Origin: Curtobacterium salicis
GTDB lineage: Bacteria > Actinomycetota > Actinomycetes > Actinomycetales > Microbacteriaceae
Direction of reading: 5' to 3'
DNA: 64,000 nucleotides
NCBI RefSeq assembly: GCF_011759505.1
Contig: NZ_JAAOYO010000004.1
Location: forward strand, 186,001 to 250,000
Below the pieces are notes generated by a model. The model was given only the letters and a program-made list of their open reading frames with translations. It was not told the origin of the DNA and did not search any database. Below, piece after piece: positions 58,655 to 64,000 of this stretch. A program made the translations under genes and the position numbers. The number at the start of each line of letters is the position of its first letter. Position 1 is the first letter of the stretch.

Positions 58655-58733
58655 ATGAGGTGTCCATCCACATCGCGAGGTCGATCCACAGGGCGCACTG
58701 GGACGGGCCACAGACGGCTCATAGGAATCTCTC

Positions 58734-58739
58734 GATACT
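58734..58739 (+). promoter_or_regulatory. Possible -10 element for the response regulator gene
   Basis: GATACT, 7 bases, GTG. Same variant hexamer as in the promoter at 2234-2263. Confidence 0.4.
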
Positions 58740-58746
58740 CGAAGAC

Positions 58747-59487
58747 GTGACCATCTCCCAGCCCTCCGCACCCCCGCGCCTCACGCGTGCCGACGGTTCG
58801 CCGTTGCGCATCCTGGTCGTCGACGACGAAGCCAGCCTCACCGACCTGCTCTCGATGGCGCTCCGCTACGAGGGCTGGGATGTCCGGAGCGCGAACGGCG
58901 GGCAGGACGCCCTCACCAAGGCGCGGGAGTTCCACCCGGACGCGATGGTGCTCGACGTGATGATGCCGGACCTCGACGGGCTGCAGGTCCTCAGCCGGCT
59001 GCGCCAGAACAACGACGACACCCCGGTGCTGTTCCTCACCGCCAAGGACTCCGTCGAAGACCGCGTCACCGGTCTCACCGCCGGCGGCGACGACTACGTC
59101 ACCAAGCCGTTCTCCCTGGAAGAGGTCGTCGCACGCCTCCGTGGGCTCATCCGCCGCTCGCAGATCTCCGTGAGCGAGGCCGGGGACTCCCGCATCGTCG
59201 TCGGCGACCTGGTGCTCGACGAGGAGTCCTACGAGGTCACGCGCGCCGGCCGGTCGATCGAACTCACCGCGACCGAGTTCGAACTGCTCCGCTTCCTCAT
59301 GCGCAACCCCCGCCGCGTGCTGTCGAAGGCGCAGATCCTGGACCGGGTGTGGTCGTACGACTTCGGCGGCAAGTCCTCCGTCGTCGAGATCTACATCTCC
59401 TACCTGCGCAAGAAGATCGACGTCGGCGAGCAGCCGATGATCCACACGGTGCGTGGCGTCGGCTACGTCATCAAGCCCACCGCCTGA
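58747..59487 (+). CDS. OmpR-family response regulator
   Basis: 246 residues. Receiver domain: acidic pair D26/D27, phosphoacceptor D70 in MVLDVMMPDLDG, Thr98 and Lys120. C-terminal winged helix (about 150-245): LTATEFELLRFLMRNPRRVLS, VVEIYISYLRKKID, IHTVRGVGYVIKP. Partner of the kinase encoded 14 bp downstream. Related to TcrX/MprA-like systems; target genes unknown, though the divergent dehydrogenase cassette is a candidate. Confidence 0.93.
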   Translation: MTISQPSAPPRLTRADGSPLRILVVDDEASLTDLLSMALRYEGWDVRSANGGQDALTKAREFHPDAMVLDVMMPDLDGLQVLSRLRQNNDDTPVLFLTAKDSVEDRVTGLTAGGDDYVTKPFSLEEVVARLRGLIRRSQISVSEAGDSRIVVGDLVLDEESYEVTRAGRSIELTATEFELLRFLMRNPRRVLSKAQILDRVWSYDFGGKSSVVEIYISYLRKKIDVGEQPMIHTVRGVGYVIKPTA

Positions 59488-59501
59488 ACCCGGGCGCCCG
59501 C

Positions 59502-61064
59502 ATGACCCTCCGTCGCCGGCTCGTCCTGAGCATCGTCGCCCTGGTCGTCGCCGTCAGTGCGGTGATCGGGGGCGGCAGCATCATCGCGCTCTTCTCCATC
59601 CAACGCTCGGCCATCGACGAGCAACTGCAGTACGCGACGAGCCGGGCGCAGCGATCGGTCGAACAGCAGGGGCCGAACGGGCCGGAGTTCGGGCGCCCGT
59701 CCGCGCAGGCGGCCGGAACCCTGACGGTGTACATCCTCGACGGCAACGCGGTCGTCGGTAGCCTCCTCGACAACTCGGGCCAGGCCGAACGTCTGTCGAC
59801 CGCCGTGGTCCGGCCGCTCAGCGGGCTGGCCGTCGACGGGCAGCCGCACACCATCGACCTCGGGTCGGACCTCGGCCGCTACCGGGTGACGGCCGCGAAC
59901 GTCGGTCCCGCCGTGCTCGTCGTCGGACTGCCACTCGCGCCGGTGTACGAGAGCGTGTGGAAGCTGCTCGGGGTGGTGCTCGTGGTCACCGTGCTCGCCC
60001 TCCTCGTCGCCTCAGCCGTCGCCACCGCCGCCGTCCGTCGCGCACTCCGGCCGCTCGACCGCGTCGCCGAGACCGCCTCGACCGTCGCCCGGATGCCCCT
60101 CGACCGCAGCGACGCGCTCGACGGCGTCCGCGTGCCCGACGCCGACCCCGCGACCGAGGTCGGCCGCGTCGGCACCGCCTTCAACCGGATGCTCGGGCAC
60201 ATCGGGAACGCCATGCAGGCCCGCGAACGGTCCGAACAGAAGGTCCGGCAGTTCGTCGCCGACGCCTCGCACGAACTCCGGACGCCCCTCGCCTCGATCC
60301 GCGGGTACGCCGAACTCACCCGGCGGATGGGTGCCGACCTGCCGCCGGACGTCGTCTACGCGATGAGCCGGGTCGAGTCGGAGTCCGTCCGGATGACCTC
60401 GATGGTCGAGGACCTGCTGCTCCTCGCCCGACTCGACGAGGGCCGCGAGATCCAGTTCGCCGACGTCGACCTGACCGGCCTCGTGCTCGACGCCGTCAAC
60501 GACGCCCACGCTGCCTCGCCGGACCACCCGATCGAGGTCGACCTGCCCGCCGAGCCCGTCGAGGTCGTCGGCGACGCGGCACGCCTGCACCAGGTGATCG
60601 TCAACCTCGTCACCAACGCCCGTACCCACACGCCCGACGGCACGCGCATCACCGTCGGCATCGCACCGGCCACCGACGGTGGCGTCGACCTCACCGTCCG
60701 CGACGACGGACAGGGCATCGACCCGGAGTTCCTGCCGAAGCTCTTCGAGCGGTTCGCCCGCGCGGACAGTTCACGCTCGCGCACCGCGGGGTCGACGGGG
60801 CTCGGGCTCGCGATCGTCGACGCCGTCGTGCAGGCGCACGGCGGTCAGGTCGGCGTCACGAGCGAACCGGGCGCGACGGTGTTCACGGTGCACCTGCTCG
60901 CACGGGGCGCGGGTGCGGACCACGTCGCGGGCGAGCCGGCGGTCGCCGGTGCGCCGGTCGGGGGCGCGCCGGCCGTCGGCGGCGGCGGCGCTGCTGCTGC
61001 CGGCAATGCTGCTGTCGGCGATGCCGACGTGGACACGTGGTCCGGGGTGCCGGAGCGCTCGTGA
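59502..61064 (+). CDS. Membrane sensor histidine kinase
   Basis: 520 residues. Two helices (about 9-32 and 150-172) bracket a 115-residue extracytoplasmic sensor. A HAMP domain follows, then HisKA with ADASHELRTPLASIRGYAEL (His257) and HATPase_c with N-box VNLVTNARTHTPDG, DDGQGID and GSTGLGLAI. A 50-residue Ala/Gly/Val-rich tail beyond the ATPase domain is unusual. Signal unknown. Confidence 0.93.
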   Translation: MTLRRRLVLSIVALVVAVSAVIGGGSIIALFSIQRSAIDEQLQYATSRAQRSVEQQGPNGPEFGRPSAQAAGTLTVYILDGNAVVGSLLDNSGQAERLSTAVVRPLSGLAVDGQPHTIDLGSDLGRYRVTAANVGPAVLVVGLPLAPVYESVWKLLGVVLVVTVLALLVASAVATAAVRRALRPLDRVAETASTVARMPLDRSDALDGVRVPDADPATEVGRVGTAFNRMLGHIGNAMQARERSEQKVRQFVADASHELRTPLASIRGYAELTRRMGADLPPDVVYAMSRVESESVRMTSMVEDLLLLARLDEGREIQFADVDLTGLVLDAVNDAHAASPDHPIEVDLPAEPVEVVGDAARLHQVIVNLVTNARTHTPDGTRITVGIAPATDGGVDLTVRDDGQGIDPEFLPKLFERFARADSSRSRTAGSTGLGLAIVDAVVQAHGGQVGVTSEPGATVFTVHLLARGAGADHVAGEPAVAGAPVGGAPAVGGGGAAAAGNAAVGDADVDTWSGVPERS

Positions 61065-61139
61065 GCGGGACCGGCGGGGCGGGCGGGGACCGCGCCTCCC
61101 GGCTGGTCGGTGGTTCCGGACCGCCGCCGTCGTGTGGTA

Positions 61140-61296
61140 CGGTTCTGTTCAGCCAAAGACCGCTGGTCGTTGCTGCCGTGCTCAGGTACGGACAGTGACC
61201 GAAGGTCCTCGTCACGAGGCCGCCCGCGCAGGTGTTCAGAACCACTCCCACACATCGTGCGGGAGCAGCTCCGAGCCTCTGCGCCGGAGCTTTTTT
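61140..61296 (+). promoter_or_regulatory. Ribosomal protein L10 leader with intrinsic terminator (attenuator)
   Basis: The 300 bases before rplJ hold no ORF but do contain structure. An AAAGACCGCTGGTCG-like element near 61154-61168 resembles the L10-binding kink-turn region of L10 leaders (recognised from memory, not by a model search). Downstream, AGCTCCG (61267-61273) pairs with CGGAGCT (61285-61291) and is followed by T6, a genuine intrinsic terminator 70 bases before the rplJ ATG. The arrangement fits feedback control by L10/L12. Confidence 0.6.
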
Positions 61297-61363
61297 CGTG
61301 TGCGGGTTGTGTTCACCACAGCCATGGGACCCGGGGCTGCCAGCAAGAACCCCAAGGAGAACC

Positions 61364-61879
61364 ATGGCGAACAAGGAAGCTGCGGTCGCCGAGCTCACGG
61401 AGTCCTTCCGTAGCTCGAACGCCGTTCTGCTCACCGAGTACCGCGGTCTCACGGTCGCGCAGCTCAAGGAGCTCCGCAACTCGATCCGTGAGCACGCCAC
61501 GTACGCCGTGGTGAAGAACACGCTGACCAAGATCGCGGCCAACGAGGCAGGCATCACGTCGTTCGACGACGAGCTCGCCGGTCCGTCCGCTCTCGCCTTC
61601 GTCCACGGTGACACCGTCGCCGTCGCGAAGTCGCTGCGTGCATTCGCCAAGGCGAACCCCGAGCTCGTGGTGAAGGGTGGTTACTTCGACGGTAACCCGC
61701 TCTCCGCGACCGAGGTGGACAAGCTCGCCGACCTCGAGTCCCGCGAAGTGCTGCTCGGCAAGCTCGCCGGCGCCTTCAAGGCCTCGCTGTTCGGTGCTGC
61801 GTACCTGTTCAACGCACCCCTCTCGCAGGCCGTCCGCACGGTGGACGCCCTCCGCGAGAAGCAGGAGTCCGCGGCCTGA
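61364..61879 (+). CDS. rplJ: Large ribosomal subunit protein uL10
   Basis: 171 residues. [32 protein letters not shown] and [10 protein letters not shown] are diagnostic; the C-terminal helix that carries L7/L12 dimers follows. Forms the base of the ribosomal stalk. AAGGAGA is placed ideally before the ATG. Confidence 0.98.
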   Translation: MANKEAAVAELTESFRSSNAVLLTEYRGLTVAQLKELRNSIREHATYAVVKNTLTKIAANEAGITSFDDELAGPSALAFVHGDTVAVAKSLRAFAKANPELVVKGGYFDGNPLSATEVDKLADLESREVLLGKLAGAFKASLFGAAYLFNAPLSQAVRTVDALREKQESAA

Positions 61880-61930
61880 CCAGGCACGCGTTCCACAACC
61901 ACATCACGTACTGAGTAGTAGGAGAAAATC

Positions 61931-62314
61931 ATGGCGAAGCTTTCGCAGGACGAGCTCATCGAGGCCTTCAAGGAGCTCACGCTCATCGAGCTCTCTGACT
62001 TCGTGAAGAAGTTCGAAGAGGTCTTCGAGGTCACCGCTGCTGCCCCCGTCGCGGTCGCCGCGGCCGGTGGCGCTGCTGCCCCCGCCGAGGAGGTCGAGGA
62101 GAAGACCGAGTTCGACGTCGTGCTCAAGTCGGCCGGTGACAAGAAGATCCAGGTCATCAAGGAGGTCCGCAGCCTCACGTCGCTCGGCCTGGGCGAGGCC
62201 AAGGCCCTCGTCGAGACCGCCGACGCCAAGGTGCTCGAGGGCGCCAACAAGGAGACCGCCGACAAGGCCAAGGCTTCGCTCGAGGCCGCCGGCGCCACCG
62301 TCGAGCTCGTCTGA
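61931..62314 (+). CDS. rplL: Large ribosomal subunit protein bL12
   Basis: 127 residues. N-terminal dimerisation helices ([22 protein letters not shown]), Ala-rich hinge (about 35-55), and the conserved C-terminal domain [21 protein letters not shown] ending [13 protein letters not shown]. Recruits translational GTPases. 51 bp after rplJ, followed by a terminator; rpoB does not follow. Confidence 0.98.
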   Translation: MAKLSQDELIEAFKELTLIELSDFVKKFEEVFEVTAAAPVAVAAAGGAAAPAEEVEEKTEFDVVLKSAGDKKIQVIKEVRSLTSLGLGEAKALVETADAKVLEGANKETADKAKASLEAAGATVELV

Positions 62315-62330
62315 GTCTGACCTTCTGGTC

Positions 62331-62366
62331 ACGAAGGCCGCTGCCCCTCGGGGCGGCGGCCTTCGT
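62331..62366 (+). terminator. Terminator after rplL
   Basis: ACGAAGGCCGC ... GCGGCCTTCGT with an inner GCCC/GGGC stem, 17 bases past the rplL stop. Confidence 0.85.
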
Positions 62367-62430
62367 CGTGTGCGGGGCGCGCGGCCGCGGGCGGACCGCG
62401 GGCGCCGAGCCTCGGCGCTGCTGCTCCGCC

Positions 62431-62983
62431 TCAGACGCGGATGCCGTGCTGTCGGAGGAGTGCGGAGTCGCTCGGGGTCGGCGAGGTACCACCAGGTGAC
62501 ACGGATCACCGTGCGGACTCCCGGCAGGGCGCGGAGTTGGTCCTCGCGGATCTTCTCCTGCCAGAGGACCTGCGCTGCATCGCGGCCCGCGAGCATCGTG
62601 GGGTCGACGTACTTCTGCTGCCCGTCGAACTCGAGGACGACACCGAGCGAGGGGATCCAGAAGTCGACCCGTCGGAGGGTGCCGTCCGGTGACCGGAACT
62701 CGTACTGCGGCTGGGCCGGACCGACGCCGAGCTCGACCAGGCGGACTGCGGTGGAGGACTCGCCGACTGACTCGTGCCGTGCATCGAGAGCCGCAACGAC
62801 GAGCCGAGCGCGACGCGACCAGCGGGCTGGCGCTTCGGGGAGAGCGAGCTGGAGGGACGCCGGGTCGACGGACCCGTTGCGGACGGCGTGGTCGATCGCC
62901 ACGGCGGCGGTGCTCGGGTCAGACGTGGTCGCGACCAACACCGCCGTCACGGCGCGGAGCAGGGTCGGCTCGGTGATCTCCAT
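62431..62983 (-). pseudogene. DUF559/Vsr-like endonuclease gene with a frameshift near its 3' end
   Basis: About 180 codons. The recognisable part is the PD-(D/E)XK-like domain: RVDFWIPSLGVVLEFDGQQKY with catalytic Asp/Glu, then QVLWQEKIREDQLRALPGV and VIRVTWWYLADPERLR. After that the frame runs on without a stop over the terminator and antisense to rplL (to 61904). One base further, the +1 frame reads LLRQHGIRV and stops at 62431, the normal ending of such domains, so a single-base shift near 62465 has occurred or is a sequencing error. At about 60 residues before the nuclease core, the N-terminus also looks shorter than in related proteins. Confidence 0.7.
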
Positions 62984-63088
62984 GGAACCGAGGCTCGCGC
63001 TGCCGGACGCGGTGCGGGCCTCCCCGCCGGTTCCGGTGCACTGACGCCGTTCTCCACAGCAGCCGGCGGGGAAGCGAGGCTCGCCTCA

Positions 63089-63128
63089 GCGGACACTTTC
63101 CGTGCGCCAGCCGCCGCAAAATGTCCGC
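63089..63128. repeat. 40-bp imperfect inverted repeat between the DUF559 gene and the permease
   Basis: GCGGACACTTT ... AAAATGTCCGC, 10 of 11 arm positions pairing, around an 18-base GC-rich centre. GAGGCTCG occurs on both outer sides. It lies in the 190-bp gap between two minus-strand genes and could be a terminator for the permease or a dispersed element. Confidence 0.6.
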
Positions 63129-63172
63129 CCGGCCGAGGCTCGGCGCCGGGCCCGCCCGCCCGCGGCGGGGCG

Positions 63173-64000
63173 CTACGCGAGCGTGCTGTGGCGGCGGCCG
63201 TAGGCCACGTACAGCACTGCGCCGACGACCATCCAGATGCCGAAGGCGATCCACGTGCCCGCACCGAGCGTCACCGCCAGGAACAGGCAGAACAGGACGC
63301 CGAGGACCGGCACCACCGGGAAGAACGGCACGCGGTACGACCGTTCCAGGTCCGGCTGGGTGCGACGGAGCACGATCACCGAGATGTTCACGAGCGCGAA
63401 CGCGATGAGTGTGCCGATGCTCGTGGCGTCGGCGAGTTCGCCGAGGGGGACGAGCGCCGCCACGATCGTGACCACGATGCCGACGATGAGGGTGTTCGCG
63501 ATCGGGGTCCCGGTGCGCGGTGACACCCGCCCGAACACCTTCGGCACGAGACCGTCACGCGCCATCGTGAGCAGGATGCGGGTCTGGCCGTAGAGCACGG
63601 TCAGGACGACGCTGGCGATCGCGATGACGGCGCCGATCGAGAACACGAGCGCGACGACCGGCTCCCCGGTGACGTCGACGACGATCCGGACGAGCGAGGC
63701 CTCGTCGGCGGAGAACGACGTCCACGACCGGGCACCGATCGCGGCGACGGCGACCAGGATGTAGAGCGCGGTGATGAGGGCGATCGACCCGATGATCGCG
63801 CGCGGCAGGTCGCGGCGGGGGTTCTTCGCCTCCTCGCCGGCGGTGGATGCGGCATCGAACCCGATGTACGAGAAGAACAGTCGGGAGGCAGCCGCACTCA
63901 CGCCCGCGGCACCCATCGGCGCGAGCGGCTCGAAGTTCCCGATCCGGAACGCCGAGAACGCCACGATGACGAAGAACACGAGCAACGCGATCTTCACGAG
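63173..64000 (-). CDS. APC-superfamily amino acid permease, C-terminal part (cut by window edge)
   Basis: At least 275 residues are visible; the N-terminal portion lies beyond the right edge. Seven or so helices, with RLFFSYIGFDAASTAGEEAKNPRRDLPRAI, the conserved loop of cationic amino-acid transporters (YfnA/CAT-like), and TRILLTMARDGLVPKVFGRVSPRTGTP. Imports or exchanges amino acids across the membrane; exact substrate unknown. Confidence 0.9.
   Translation of the reverse strand, partial: LVKIALLVFFVIVAFSAFRIGNFEPLAPMGAAGVSAAASRLFFSYIGFDAASTAGEEAKNPRRDLPRAIIGSIALITALYILVAVAAIGARSWTSFSADEASLVRIVVDVTGEPVVALVFSIGAVIAIASVVLTVLYGQTRILLTMARDGLVPKVFGRVSPRTGTPIANTLIVGIVVTIVAALVPLGELADATSIGTLIAFALVNISVIVLRRTQPDLERSYRVPFFPVVPVLGVLFCLFLAVTLGAGTWIAFGIWMVVGAVLYVAYGRRHSTLA

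Noticed and set aside
61904..62430. Extension of the DUF559 frame antisense to rplL
   Set aside because: It is simply the reverse complement of rplL read through after a frameshift; the natural stop is at 62431 in the shifted frame.

Overview
The window is high-GC actinobacterial chromosome (roughly 70% G+C by eye). Gene content and order point to the family Microbacteriaceae, and a Curtobacterium-like organism is my best guess from recall rather than from any search. Supporting signs are a full menaquinone pathway, BldC next to the 32-residue ribosomal protein bS22, an archaeal-type aspartyl-tRNA synthetase, a NusG with a very long acidic N-terminus, and many genes that appear to be leaderless. 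Most of the window is ordinary housekeeping DNA. I see no rRNA, CRISPR array, insertion sequence or prophage.

Layout. 1-9.4 kb: the start of a photolyase gene, a MarR regulator, an orphan winged-helix regulator behind a possible 33-residue leader peptide, upp, tadA, a CDF metal transporter, proC, the two potassium-uptake genes trkA and trkH, ArsR, bldC, bS22, a glutaredoxin and a Dabb protein. 9.5-13.9 kb: non-discriminating AspRS, MerR, a SulP transporter and a histidine phosphatase. 13.9-30.2 kb: a respiratory block with cytochrome c maturation (TlpA-CcdA-ResB-ResC), then menC, menB, menE, menA, menD, menF and menG, a polyprenyl diphosphate synthase and a ferredoxin-NADP reductase-like flavoprotein. 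30.2-40.5 kb: an acyltransferase-like membrane protein, cardiolipin synthase, YajQ, tRNA-Tyr, an inositol monophosphatase-like enzyme, a LytM/M23 peptidase, tRNA-Thr, tRNA-Met, two MaoC hydratases, murB and an aminotransferase.

40.6-43.6 kb: tRNA-Trp, secE, nusG, rplK and rplA. The partners rplJ and rplL lie only at 61.4-62.3 kb. The 17.8 kb between them carries accessory functions: a Pr6Pr membrane protein, a YqaJ nuclease, a ROK-regulated sugar locus (isomerase, dehydrogenase and an ABC importer without its own ATPase), a TolB-like protein flanked by two copies of a palindromic repeat, a MacB-type ABC pair, a three-gene cassette (acyl-CoA dehydrogenase-like, PIG-L deacetylase/methyltransferase fusion, glycosyltransferase), and a two-component system. 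After rplL come a frameshifted DUF559 nuclease gene and the C-terminal part of an APC amino-acid permease.

Window-wide signals. About twenty genes have a TAnnnT -10 hexamer ending 6-8 bases before the start codon, which suggests leaderless mRNAs. At least four terminator hairpins share a GACGGGAGGC/GCCTCCCGTC lower stem or a close variant, with different upper stems. Two 62-bp palindrome-of-palindromes elements flank one gene in the same orientation. The best candidates for something undescribed are these 62-bp elements, the leaderless 33-codon ORF with rare Cys/Arg codons at its end, and the dehydrogenase/PIG-L-methyltransferase/glycosyltransferase cassette.
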